In this document: one piece after another, positions 1 through 7,688 of the stretch | Layout: the number at the start of each line of letters is the position of its first letter | Position numbering within the stretch: position 1 is the stretch's first letter | From: Bacteroidales bacterium | Lineage (GTDB): Bacteria > Bacteroidota > Bacteroidia > Bacteroidales > UBA1715 | Assembly (NCBI GenBank): GCA_017618935.1 | Contig: JAFZTG010000171.1 | Coordinates: 1 to 45,552 of the forward strand | Reading direction: 5' to 3' | DNA: 45,552 bases | Translations under genes and position numbers: made by a program | Notes under the pieces: model-generated | What the model was told of the DNA's origin: nothing | Databases searched by the model: none | What the model saw: only the letters and a program-made list of their open reading frames with translations

Positions 1-104
1 CTGCGTGATAAAAACTGATATTCAATAAATTATTTTCTATAATAGATTAGGAATTAAGTCTCCAATAATTGTAATATGTCGTATCATTTCAAAAAAATAA
101 AAGT

Positions 105-1112
105 ATGATTGAAAGTAGAAAAAAAGAACGTATTGCTCAAACTATCATTAAGATATTAGTTTCACGTTTCAGCTCTTTTCCTGAGGATGGAAACAATAAT
201 AGAAATGCACCATTTCACGTTGCATTTCTCAATGCTTTTTCTGACAAACTAAATGGAAGAGTTCGTGATATCCCTGATTATATTAGCCTAAGCAGTTGGC
301 TTCAAGGATTAAATACGTCTTTAGGTCAATCTTTCTTTGAATCTGTAGCCCATATTCTTTGTGATGGCGAGAAAAAGGATTTCAAAGGGAAAACGATATA
401 TTCAAATCAGGTTAATGCAATATCAGAAATAATGATAGACTTGAAAAATTCAACACAACAGCCTTCATTAGAAAGAGAAAACGAAATCATTCTCAATAAT
501 AGATATGGTGATACTCAAAATGCATCAAATTTTACTGCCGATTGCTTTTATGAAACAGACAATGAAGTAGTTGCTATAGAATTGAAATCAGTTAGACCTA
601 ACTCTGGTGAGATGAGAGGTGAAAAGCAAAAAATCCTTCAAGCAAAAGCCGTTTTACAAGTATTATATCCCAACAAAACTATAAAATATTTTTTCGGATT
701 TCCATTCGACCCAACTTCATCAACATATTCAGGTTACGACAAACAAAGGTTTATTAAATATTTAGTTGAAGCTGAAAAGTTTATTGACCAATCCGAACTC
801 TTAATTGCTGACGAATTATGGTCGTTCTTATTGGGAGAACAAAATGGTGTTATGGATGAATTAATTCATATCATAAATACTATCGCCACACCTGAGTTTA
901 TGGAAAAATATAGTACCATACAAGATAAGAAGCAAGGGTATGAAAACATACTTTCTGATTGGTTTTTGACTACAGAGAGATTTATTTTTGACAACAGAAA
1001 TAGATTACAGGGTAATTCCTATAGAAAGATAGCAAATCAAAGTGTTTTTAAAATAGATGGAAGTTATAACGATAAAAGATATGAATTGTATACGTCCTTG
1101 ATTTCTCAATGA
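105..1112 (+). CDS. Type II restriction endonuclease, TdeIII-like
   Basis: A 335-residue soluble protein that would cut DNA at a specific site. I see a PD-(D/E)XK-type centre in the middle: D146, then E159-L-K161 at the end of a hydrophobic strand (VVAIELK), followed by SVRPNSGEMRGEKQ, where a nuclease would hold its metal. The overall look and length recall the TdeIII family of type II enzymes; that family name is from memory and is less certain than the nuclease call. No partner methyltransferase lies downstream; it would have to be upstream of base 1. The gene is AT-rich compared with the genes after 3.5 kb, which suits acquired DNA. It is monocistronic here, followed by a 454-bp gap. Confidence 0.72.
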   Translation: MIESRKKERIAQTIIKILVSRFSSFPEDGNNNRNAPFHVAFLNAFSDKLNGRVRDIPDYISLSSWLQGLNTSLGQSFFESVAHILCDGEKKDFKGKTIYSNQVNAISEIMIDLKNSTQQPSLERENEIILNNRYGDTQNASNFTADCFYETDNEVVAIELKSVRPNSGEMRGEKQKILQAKAVLQVLYPNKTIKYFFGFPFDPTSSTYSGYDKQRFIKYLVEAEKFIDQSELLIADELWSFLLGEQNGVMDELIHIINTIATPEFMEKYSTIQDKKQGYENILSDWFLTTERFIFDNRNRLQGNSYRKIANQSVFKIDGSYNDKRYELYTSLISQ

Positions 1113-1566
1113 TAAAGTATTATAATCATGTACTCCATCACCGTCAACATATACAAGTACGACCAAGTCAAATGACAAGAACAAGTCTTGCTTGATGCCT
1201 CAACTAAAGCCGAAGCCAAGCAAAAAGCTCTGCTTTTGCCAAATTCTACATGTTGGGCGATGGACTTAACCCCACGCCCTGATTTACGTACAATTAAAAA
1301 GATGTAGTAATGAACCATTTTGCCTATCATATTCCGATGCTCGTAACAAATTGTATAATTGTCGCGACAAATGTTTCATATTCATTCTCTGATAATTAAC
1401 GGAAAGTATAGTTTTCAGAAATAGAGAGTCAAGGGAAGGGGACTTTTATTGCCTGCACAAAAAAAAACTGCCAATATTGACAGATTTTTAATGTAAAACT
1501 AGCATGACAGAATATTAGTTTTTCATAATAATAAAGACGATTGTTTTGTTCATAATAGCATCGCTT
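1113..1566. other. Intergenic gap with a decayed small ORF and a palindrome
   Basis: No intact gene is convincing here. On the plus strand 1128-1307 reads as a 58-residue frame (starting MYSITVNIYKYDQVK) interrupted by one in-frame TGA at 1173-1175, so it may be a small decayed gene. A perfect 12-bp palindrome TTGTCGCGACAA lies at 1359-1370 and could be a regulator site. A weak hairpin followed by a T-run (about 1468-1490) sits downstream of neither nearby gene in the sense that would make it an obvious terminator. Confidence 0.4.
1128..1307 (+). pseudogene. Possible remnant of a small hypothetical gene
   Basis: Reading from ATG 1128 gives 15 codons, a TGA at 1173, then 43 more open codons to TAG at 1305. 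The alternation of charged residues after the stop (DASTKAEAKQKALL) looks protein-like, but there is no recognisable family. It could be chance open frame; I rate it low. Confidence 0.2.
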
Positions 1567-2505
1567 TTACTCCACCAATTTCAACTTGTCTTCAATATGT
1601 CTCTTAAATGCTTCCTTCAATTGTTCGGGAAGGAAGCTGTTGGCTAAGAATTCGTTCCATTGAGGGTGGCAGTTTATGAATTTCTGAAAGATATTTGCAA
1701 TGGTTTTGGCATTGAGGTTGAATGCAGACATAGCCGTTACAAAATCAGTTTTGGTCAGTTTTCTTTTTTTGCCGTTTAATGTCAATGCAAGTTCGTCAGC
1801 ATCCTGTGGCATTACGACTTTTGTGTTCAGTAAATCATATGCGGGAGTTAGTCTATAACCTTCGGTTTGCTTGTAAAGAGAGTAGTTTTTCAAATGCATA
1901 TCGGCATTCCCAACAATCCACGAAAATACAACTTGTTCAAAAAAAATCACAAGGTCAAGATTGGGCGCAGAAGAATATGTAACGATTGCTTTTGCGATTT
2001 GCTCATAGCTGCCCCTATATTTATGTTCCGTCAACCGTTGGGTAAGTTGACACATATCTTCCATAGGTATTTTCCCACCTTTGTGCGTACGATCAATTCT
2101 TCGAGTGATATATGCAAGTTCCCCATTTTGAAAACGTATGAGCGAATGAGGAACGGTCTGTATGTTTGCAATTTCTGCCAAATGCATTGTCGCATCTTCC
2201 AATTCGGGCAGACATTCATATTGTTCGGTTTGAGGTTTTAGAATAAATCGTCCCCAGAGTCCGACAATGGTAAAACGCTGATTCCCAGTTTGTAAATCTT
2301 TTGTCAAATCCAACGACAATTTTGCCTGCACACCTGGCACCGTGGTTTGCGAACGAATAATTTGTCGTGCCAATTCGTTTATGTCAGCTCGTGTATATGG
2401 TAGCAAAGGAGCTTCTTTTGTTCCAAAGATTCTTTTCGCACAAGATGGGTGAAAGTCAGTTTCGCCGTTAGCAAGTTCTTTATAACAATATAAACATTTA
2501 CTCAT
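1567..2505 (-). CDS. hipT: HipT-like serine/threonine kinase toxin (split HipA C-terminal part)
   Basis: 312 residues from ATG at 2505. The upstream in-frame extension to 2637 overlaps hipS and is not used. It begins with a zinc-knuckle-like CLYC (C4, C7) plus H19/C22, then a Gly-rich loop TTVPGVQAK (54-62), the ATP lysine in FILKP (K90), the catalytic loop NADMHLKN (200-207, base D202) and the metal aspartate in AYDLLN (D224). These are the HipA kinase motifs, but the N-terminal HipA domain is encoded separately by the gene just upstream, as in the HipBST system of enteropathogenic E. coli, where HipT phosphorylates TrpS. At the place of the E. coli HipT autophosphorylation serines (S-I-S-G) this protein has T55-V-P57-G. 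Its target is not visible from sequence. It starts 8 bp after hipS ends, so it is the last gene of a three-gene operon. Confidence 0.88.
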   Translation of the reverse strand: MSKCLYCYKELANGETDFHPSCAKRIFGTKEAPLLPYTRADINELARQIIRSQTTVPGVQAKLSLDLTKDLQTGNQRFTIVGLWGRFILKPQTEQYECLPELEDATMHLAEIANIQTVPHSLIRFQNGELAYITRRIDRTHKGGKIPMEDMCQLTQRLTEHKYRGSYEQIAKAIVTYSSAPNLDLVIFFEQVVFSWIVGNADMHLKNYSLYKQTEGYRLTPAYDLLNTKVVMPQDADELALTLNGKKRKLTKTDFVTAMSAFNLNAKTIANIFQKFINCHPQWNEFLANSFLPEQLKEAFKRHIEDKLKLVE

Positions 2506-2513
2506 AATCGGTT

Positions 2514-2837
2514 TTATTCGTTTTCGATTGGCACAATGCTTACCGCACCTATGCAATCGCGACAGCAAGCGAGTAGCAGAGACATTCTGTCTCGTTCCTG
2601 GATTTTCCAGTTTTTTACGGCTATGTCGAGTAGCCATCCTTCGGGTATTAAACCGTCAAAAAAAGGGAAAAGGGTGGAACTTACATATTCTTTGTCGGTA
2701 AGCGGCAGTGTTAAACTGATTGGCTCCGCATTTGGCGATGAAATATATGTATGATTGTAACTGAAAGAAAAACCATTTTCGTCTTCTTTCAAAACACCTG
2801 CAAGCGAATCGTACATATACACATTGGCTTTTTTCAT
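2514..2837 (-). CDS. hipS: HipS-like antitoxin (HipA N-terminal subdomain encoded alone)
   Basis: 107 residues that match only the first subdomain of HipA, with the signature LFPFFDGLIPEGWLL (56-70). In the E. coli HipBST system the equivalent small protein is the true antitoxin and blocks the HipT active site, with a tryptophan in this region reported as important; W68 here is the likely counterpart. The start overlaps the hipB stop as ATGA (2834-2837), which suggests translational coupling. Separate stop and start codons between hipS and hipT, in a different frame, show a genuine split rather than a single hipA. A frameshifted hipA is the alternative, but the well-placed start and zinc-knuckle of hipT argue against it. 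Confidence 0.85.
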   Translation of the reverse strand: MKKANVYMYDSLAGVLKEDENGFSFSYNHTYISSPNAEPISLTLPLTDKEYVSSTLFPFFDGLIPEGWLLDIAVKNWKIQERDRMSLLLACCRDCIGAVSIVPIENE

Positions 2838-3046
2838 TCTTCATCGTTTTTTAATTCAACAACTCCCAATTTTGAGTTGAACAAATGCAAAAGTTGGTCA
2901 ACTTTGTCCATTTGAAGACTCGTTTTCCCTTGTTCAAGATCGCGAACGAACCGCAAACCTACACCTGCCTTTTCTGCCGTTTCCACCTGCGTCAGCCGAT
3001 ACCGCTTGCGAGCATTTTTTACAAAAGTTGATAATTCACTACTCAT
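2834..3046 (-). CDS. hipB: HipB-like XRE-family helix-turn-helix regulator
   Basis: A 70-residue protein that is almost entirely one Cro/C1-type HTH domain: RKRYRLTQVETAEKAGV is the first half and GLRFVRDLEQGKTS the recognition part. It is the first gene of the hipB-hipS-hipT operon and overlaps hipS by 4 bp. In known HipBST systems HipB binds operators in its own promoter and adds to HipS inhibition of the kinase. Three palindromes upstream (3056-3180) are the probable binding sites. Confidence 0.88.
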   Translation of the reverse strand: MSSELSTFVKNARKRYRLTQVETAEKAGVGLRFVRDLEQGKTSLQMDKVDQLLHLFNSKLGVVELKNDEE

Positions 3047-3055
3047 ATTCGTTAT

Positions 3056-3077
3056 TTTATACCCGAAGGGGTGTAAA
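3056..3077. promoter_or_regulatory. Candidate HipB operator O1
   Basis: Inverted repeat TTTATACCC, 4-bp spacer GAAG, GGGTGTAAA: 8 of 9 positions pair. It lies 10 bp before the hipB start, over the expected transcription start, so a bound repressor would block initiation. Confidence 0.7.
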
Positions 3078-3083
3078 TTTTGT

Positions 3084-3091
3084 CAAAAGTA
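3084..3091 (-). promoter_or_regulatory. hipBST promoter -7 element
   Basis: On the minus strand TACTTTTG matches the Bacteroidota -7 consensus TAnnTTTG. A TTG about 22 bp upstream (about 3115-3117) could be the -33 element and falls within operator O2. The start of transcription would be near 3077, inside or beside operator O1. Confidence 0.5.
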
Positions 3092-3106
3092 TAATTTTTT
3101 TAAAAA

Positions 3107-3128
3107 TTTATATCAATTCGGGTATAAA
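3107..3128. promoter_or_regulatory. Candidate HipB operator O2
   Basis: TTTATATCA, spacer ATTC, GGGTATAAA: 7 of 9 pairs of the same palindrome as O1. Its first base is 51 bp from that of O1. It overlaps the likely -33 region of the hipB promoter. Confidence 0.6.
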
Positions 3129-3158
3129 ATTTTAAGATACCACAGAAAATAAGCAAGA

Positions 3159-3180
3159 TTTATACCCGAAAAGGTATGAG
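3159..3180. promoter_or_regulatory. Candidate HipB operator O3
   Basis: TTTATACCC, spacer GAAA, AGGTATGAG: the left half is identical to that of O1 and the right half is weaker. It starts 52 bp after O2, keeping the roughly five-helical-turn spacing. Confidence 0.55.
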
Positions 3181-3521
3181 AGAACCTTACGAGAAAATAT
3201 AGTTGTTTACTGGTGACAAGGGGCATTGGGAAATAATATTTTAATAGAAAACAAATTGATAGAATGTTTCAATCTTGGTTGAAGGCAGAACAAGATGGGC
3301 AGGAGTTGAACTGAAAATTCTAAATTTTACGCTCAGTAGTAATTTTCACCGAAAAAATTTTACGCTCAGAGAAATTTGTTTGCGTAATTTGTTCAAAAGG
3401 TACACCTTCCAATGCGTTGACCAAAAGATAGGGAGGGTGGCGGGAAGTTTACATTTTTTTTGTATTTTTGTTTTTATAAAAACAAAAAATCTTTCTTTGA
3501 TAATTTTATAATCATAAGAAA
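3181..3521. other. Intergenic region with a 15-bp direct repeat
   Basis: No gene is convincing. AAATTTTACGCTCAG occurs twice, at 3322-3336 and 3355-3369, 33 bp apart. A TATTTTTG at 3463-3470 fits the -7 consensus and may be the promoter of the TolB-like gene at 3522. Confidence 0.5.
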
Positions 3522-4403
3522 ATGAATGTATTAACTATTAAAAGAGAAGTCGAAGAACGTGATGTTATATCCGTTTTGGAAATATTTAATATTTGCACAA
3601 ACGAACGCACTGTTGTTGCCACGTTTGATGAACTGATAGAAGCACCAAACTGGTTGAAAGACGGAAAAACGTTGTTGTTCAATGGTCATGGAAAGTTGTA
3701 CACATATAATCTTGAAACACACGAAAGGCGTGAAGTTAATACCGGATTCTGTACGCAGTGTAACAACGACCACGTACTATCTCCCGCGCACGACAAGGTG
3801 GCCGTGAGTCATCACACTATAGAAGACGGACAAAGCCGTGTGTATGTGATTCCGTTTGCAACGGGTAAGCCGGAACTTATTACTCCCATCGCGCCAAGTT
3901 ACTTACATGGCTGGTCACCAGGCGGAAAGACGTTGGCGTATTGTGCCGAACGCAATGGTGAATATGATATTTACACCATTCCCGCTTGTGGTGGCGAAGA
4001 AAAACGGCTGACAACGGCGGAAGGACTCAACGACGGTTGTGAATATTCTCCGTGTGGGAAATACATCTGGTTCAATAGTGTACGCACTGGTCTGATGCAG
4101 ATATGGCGTATGCGTGCCGATGGCAGTGAACAGACACAGATGACATTCGACGAAAATAGCGATAGTTGGTTCGCACATGTTTCGCCCAATGGGAAACACG
4201 TCGTGTATATCTCGTATGACAAAAACGACATTAACCCTGGCGACCACCCGGCAAACAAAAATGTGGAAATCCGTATGATGTCGCCAGAAGGAGGGGATTA
4301 CACTACACTCGTGAAACTTTTTGGAGGTCAGGGAACTATCAACGTAAACAGCTGGTCTCCCGATAGTACGGCATTCGCGTTTGTAAGTTATAAGATGAAA
4401 TAG
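3522..4403 (+). CDS. TolB/PD40-type beta-propeller protein, cytosolic
   Basis: 293 residues built from repeats of the WD40-like (PD40) kind: LSPAHDKVAVSHH, WSPGGKTLAYCAERNGEYDIYTIP, YSPCGKYIWFNSVRTGLMQIWRM, VSPNGKHVVYISYD and WSPDSTAFAFVSY. These resemble the propeller of TolB and of the tricorn protease N-terminus. Unlike TolB it has no signal peptide, so it should act in the cytoplasm. There is no peptidase domain. It is a single gene with its own likely promoter at 3463. Base composition returns to the richer level of the rest of the window here, marking the end of the AT-rich left segment. Substrate or partner unknown. Confidence 0.8.
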   Translation: MNVLTIKREVEERDVISVLEIFNICTNERTVVATFDELIEAPNWLKDGKTLLFNGHGKLYTYNLETHERREVNTGFCTQCNNDHVLSPAHDKVAVSHHTIEDGQSRVYVIPFATGKPELITPIAPSYLHGWSPGGKTLAYCAERNGEYDIYTIPACGGEEKRLTTAEGLNDGCEYSPCGKYIWFNSVRTGLMQIWRMRADGSEQTQMTFDENSDSWFAHVSPNGKHVVYISYDKNDINPGDHPANKNVEIRMMSPEGGDYTTLVKLFGGQGTINVNSWSPDSTAFAFVSYKMK

Positions 4404-4453
4404 CTTCTTTCACATACATTTCCATGCGAAAGAAACAATGTAAGATGTAACGT

Positions 4454-5131
4454 TTAATCTCCCGCATCATCCGAAAAATCTTGCACGCAGCAGTATTTGT
4501 AGGTAGAGTGTGGTCGGATGGCAACGCCAATTCGGTTGTATTTTGCCGATAGTATGTTTTTGCGATGTCCGAGTGATTCAACTCCTTGGTCGACAAGCAA
4601 CTGACGAACAATGGCAAGCGCTTTTCCGTTACCAGCTGCAATGTTTTCTGCCACAGCACCTCCGTTATAATATTGTCGCACTCTGTCGAATGTTTTCGTG
4701 CCGTCTGAAGATGCATGTTGCACCAATCCTTTCGGACCTATGTCTTCGGCGTGTGCCGCCGAGGCCTTGCACAATTGCTCGTTGGGATAGAGCATTGGAA
4801 CGTCTTTGGTTGTGTCGAGTGTCTCTACAAGCGATTTCTCATAACTGTTGTCGGAGTCCCGTATATCAAGCAATGCATCGCAGAAAGCCTTTCCGTCGAG
4901 ACGGGCAAGGTTACAGAAGAATATCACATCTCTTTCGTCGTCTGTCAGGTATGAAACCTCTTTTGCCGTGTTGGCCATATCCTGTTGTTCTTGGGTAAAG
5001 TATTGGTCAACAAGTTCTTGAACACTTTTTTCTTCCTCTATTTCGGGTTCTTCAATGATTTCCTCACATCCTGCCATGGCAAACAACAGAAATAGGGCAG
5101 ATAATATTTTTTTTATAGGTACTTTCTTCAT
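4454..5131 (-). CDS. CAP-domain (SCP/PR1-like) lipoprotein
   Basis: 225 residues starting with a lipoprotein signal MKKVPIKKILSALFLLFAMAGC, with C22 as the lipidated cysteine. After an acidic linker (EEIIEEPEIEEEKS) comes a CAP domain: NLARLDGKAFCD, the first histidine in ASAAHAEDIGPKG, HASSDGTKTFDRV, AENIAAG and GHRKNILSAKYNRIGVAI. Members of this family in bacteria are secreted or surface proteins of mostly unknown function. It is convergent with the TolB-like gene and monocistronic. Family confident, role open. Confidence 0.85.
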   Translation of the reverse strand: MKKVPIKKILSALFLLFAMAGCEEIIEEPEIEEEKSVQELVDQYFTQEQQDMANTAKEVSYLTDDERDVIFFCNLARLDGKAFCDALLDIRDSDNSYEKSLVETLDTTKDVPMLYPNEQLCKASAAHAEDIGPKGLVQHASSDGTKTFDRVRQYYNGGAVAENIAAGNGKALAIVRQLLVDQGVESLGHRKNILSAKYNRIGVAIRPHSTYKYCCVQDFSDDAGD

Positions 5132-5326
5132 TATTTTTCGTTTTTATTCGTTCTCAAATTCCCCAAATTTTACGTCTGAAAATTTTCACAAATATAATTA
5201 TTTGTAAACGCAAATACGGAAGAAAGCACGACATCTATGGAAATCCTCCACAAAAATTGTTTTTTCTTGTTGCAACGAGGAATAAAAAAGAATTTCTTTT
5301 CTTTGTATGAAAAGTAAGTTGTAGTT

Positions 5327-5857
5327 ATGAATATAAAAGATTCTCAATTTGAATTGCTTGTAGCCAAGGAACAAGTTCAATGTGTGGTGGAGGATACGCG
5401 TGAAATAATTAAATCCCTTGATGGCGAGGTGGTTTTTGTCGTTATGGCAAATGGTGCCAATTGGTTTTCACAACGGGTGTTCGAGCATTTCCCGTCGAGT
5501 GTTTTCGATATAGAATATGCGTTGTTGAAAAGTTATTCGGGTACGAAAAGGAATTCTATCACTACGTTGTCAATGCCAGACGAGGGAAGCATTTGTGGCA
5601 AGACGGTTATGATACTCGAAGATTTCATTGATTCAGGGAAAACCATTGAATATATGATGGATTGGTGTTTGCAAATTGCACATGCGAAGCGGGTGCTCGT
5701 TTGTCCGATGTGCATAAGAGAAGGTGTTGATGCTGCTCGCTACAATGTGACAAATCATCCATTGGTGATTCCAAAGGATAAATGGATTGTCGGCTGCGGA
5801 CTTGATTACGATCATTGGGGTAGAAATCTTGCGGATTTGTATTATATGATTAAATAG
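5327..5857 (+). CDS. Phosphoribosyltransferase, hypoxanthine-guanine type
   Basis: 176 residues with the type I PRTase fold. The PRPP-binding loop is VMILEDFIDSGKTI (about 90-103), and the C-terminus GCGLDYDHWGRNLADLYY matches the base-binding end of hypoxanthine-guanine phosphoribosyltransferases. It would transfer ribose-5-phosphate from PRPP to hypoxanthine or guanine in purine salvage. The first loop (VVFVVMANGANWFSQRV) is somewhat divergent from the usual VLKGA form. It stands alone between a divergent lipoprotein gene and the Rrf2 regulator. Exact base specificity is inferred. Confidence 0.8.
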   Translation: MNIKDSQFELLVAKEQVQCVVEDTREIIKSLDGEVVFVVMANGANWFSQRVFEHFPSSVFDIEYALLKSYSGTKRNSITTLSMPDEGSICGKTVMILEDFIDSGKTIEYMMDWCLQIAHAKRVLVCPMCIREGVDAARYNVTNHPLVIPKDKWIVGCGLDYDHWGRNLADLYYMIK

Positions 5858-5982
5858 TTGACTTGATTATGATGTACAATCGTCCTCAAAATAGTTTCAG
5901 GAAGGATCTTTGTTCAAGTTAAAGATATTTTTCGTTAGAGAAATCCTTTTTTTTGTATTTTAGACGAAAATTTTTCACGAGT

Positions 5983-6420
5983 ATGATGATTTCAACGCGA
6001 GGTCGATACGCAATTAGAGTTATGATTGATTTGGCGGAACAAGGTTCTTCTAACTATATCCGCTTAAAAGATATTTCTGAACGTCAGGATATTTCATTGA
6101 AATACCTGGAAAACATAACGACCAGCCTTTCCAAGGCAGGGCTTATTGAAGGCGTGCACGGACGTGGCGGCGGTTACAAGTTGAATCGTGCCCCCGAAGA
6201 GTATAAAATACGAGAAATATTGACCGTGACCGAAGAATCGTTGGCTCCCGTGGCGTGCCTTGAATGTGGCGCAAAAGTCTGCGAACGGAAATCTATCTGC
6301 CGTACGCTCCCAATGTGGGAAAAATTATACAAAACAGTTTGTGATTTCTTCGATAGCTACACTTTGGCAGATTTGATAAAGAAAAAGCCAGATTTTGGGT
6401 ATTTTAATGCGTCGTTGTAA
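5983..6420 (+). CDS. Rrf2-family transcriptional regulator
   Basis: 145 residues from the ATG at 5983; an upstream TTG at 5953 is in frame but gives an unlikely extension. The start MMISTRGRYAIRVMIDLAEQ and the winged helix with SLKYLENITTSLSKAGLIEGVHGRGGGYKLNR are typical of Rrf2 proteins. Three conserved-type cysteines follow at CLECGAKVCERKSIC, so it may bind an Fe-S cluster like IscR, or act as a CymR-like regulator of cysteine genes. No iron-sulfur biogenesis genes are near. The window contains metY-cysK with a palindrome of the Rrf2 sort at its promoter (25982-25995), which makes sulfur control a reasonable guess. Confidence 0.85.
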   Translation: MMISTRGRYAIRVMIDLAEQGSSNYIRLKDISERQDISLKYLENITTSLSKAGLIEGVHGRGGGYKLNRAPEEYKIREILTVTEESLAPVACLECGAKVCERKSICRTLPMWEKLYKTVCDFFDSYTLADLIKKKPDFGYFNASL

Positions 6421-6442
6421 CCTTTGTTACACAAATACTGGC

Positions 6443-6829
6443 ATGAACGCACGAGGTACAAAGATATGTTTTCTCATTTGGGTCTTGATTGGCTTGTCAT
6501 TCAACGGTTTTTCGCAAAAGTTAAAAACCTACGAGGATTCGGTCAAGTATGACAAAAAAATGGCTGAATTTGAAAAAATTTTTGTCTCTGCCAATTTGGA
6601 GAAAAATCGCCAAAATTACGACCAAGCCCAACTGTTATACTTTGACTGCTTAAAAATTAAGCCCTCAAGTGCCGCCGTCTATTACGAATTGGCACAGGTT
6701 TGCACTGCCAAGAATAACTTCACCGAAGCCGAAGAATACGCCAAAAAGGCGGTAAAATTTTCACCCGATAATTTTGAGTATAAACGCTTTTTAGACGATT
6801 TATATGTGAAAATGGGTAAAAAAAGATAA
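6443..6829 (+). CDS. Secreted tetratricopeptide-repeat protein
   Basis: 128 residues from the ATG at 6443, chosen because it is followed directly by a signal peptide (CFLIWVLIGLSFNGFSQ). The mature part has about two TPR units: NLEKNRQNYDQAQLLYFDCLKIKPSS and AAVYYELAQVCTAKNNFTEAEEYAKKAVKFSPDN. TPRs mediate protein contacts, so it may be a periplasmic scaffold. It begins 22 bp after the Rrf2 gene and is 19 bp before the DUF4292 lipoprotein, at the head of a run of envelope genes on the same strand. Confidence 0.78.
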   Translation: MNARGTKICFLIWVLIGLSFNGFSQKLKTYEDSVKYDKKMAEFEKIFVSANLEKNRQNYDQAQLLYFDCLKIKPSSAAVYYELAQVCTAKNNFTEAEEYAKKAVKFSPDNFEYKRFLDDLYVKMGKKR

Positions 6830-6848
6830 TTTTGGGAAAAATTTGTAG

Positions 6849-7688
6849 ATGAATAGGGTATTAACATATATTGTTTTGGGCTTGTTGCTGTTTTCTTCGT
6901 GTCATTCGTCGAAAAACGTGGTGAGCGACAAAGATTTGAAACAGTTTGAGATATCTGCGTTATATGACTCTATTACAAAGCATTATGGTGATTTCAATAC
7001 GGTCAAGTTTTCATTTGCACTCGATGTGAAAGGCGCAAAGGCAATTCCTCAAATCAAGGGAAATATCCGTATTAAGAAGGACAGCATTGTGTGGCTTGGC
7101 GTGTCGGCAATGAACATTGACGTGTTTCGTGCGGTTCTGACTCAGGATAGCGTGAAATTTTACTCCAAATTGCAGAAAACCTATTTTGGCGGGCCACTTG
7201 ACTCTATCTCAAATATAACGGGTTTATCAATCGATTATAAGACAATTGAGGCTATTCTGCTTGACGAGTTGTTTCTTTGTACTCAAGGACAGCGTGTTGA
7301 TACGGTTGAGTTGTTCAAGTCGTTCGATATCAATAAGAAAGACAATAAAATCGTGCTAAAGTCTCATTCGAAGAAAGAATTCAAGAAAAACGACACGATT
7401 CCCTTGTTGCAAACGTGGCAAATCGCCAATTCCAATTTGAGAATTCACGAGGTTGATATTGTTGAGGAAAGCGCGAAACTCGACAATGAAAAGGTGAAAA
7501 TCAAGTTGTCATATTCCGATTTCGAGACGATTCAAAATATTTCGTTTCCGTTGAATTTGAGCGTGAAGGCAAAACTTCCGACAAAGAAAATCAACTGTGA
7601 TTTGAGATACTCGAAAGTCATTTTTAACGATAAATTGTCGTTCCCGTTCAATAATCCCGATAAATATCAAAAAGTTGATTTGAAGTGA
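6849..7688 (+). CDS. DUF4292 lipoprotein
   Basis: 279 residues with a lipoprotein signal (MNRVLTYIVLGLLLFSSC, C18). The body fits the Bacteroidota DUF4292 family, which has a LolB/LppX-like half-barrel fold and may carry lipid or lipoprotein cargo. Recognisable parts are FNTVKFSFALDVKGAKAIPQIKGNIRIKKDSIVWLGVS near the N-terminus and the amphipathic strands after it. Its stop overlaps the GTG start of the EnvC-like gene (GTGA at 7685), and in many Bacteroidota the two are neighbours. The function is not proved in the family. Confidence 0.85.
   Translation: MNRVLTYIVLGLLLFSSCHSSKNVVSDKDLKQFEISALYDSITKHYGDFNTVKFSFALDVKGAKAIPQIKGNIRIKKDSIVWLGVSAMNIDVFRAVLTQDSVKFYSKLQKTYFGGPLDSISNITGLSIDYKTIEAILLDELFLCTQGQRVDTVELFKSFDINKKDNKIVLKSHSKKEFKKNDTIPLLQTWQIANSNLRIHEVDIVEESAKLDNEKVKIKLSYSDFETIQNISFPLNLSVKAKLPTKKINCDLRYSKVIFNDKLSFPFNNPDKYQKVDLK

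Noticed and set aside
1106..1330. 74-codon minus-strand open frame after the endonuclease
   Set aside because: Cysteine- and histidine-rich composition without a pattern, overlapping the endonuclease end; it looks like chance.
3275..3511. 78-codon plus-strand open frame before the TolB-like gene
   Set aside because: It runs through the 15-bp direct repeat and the presumed promoter, with no protein-like features.
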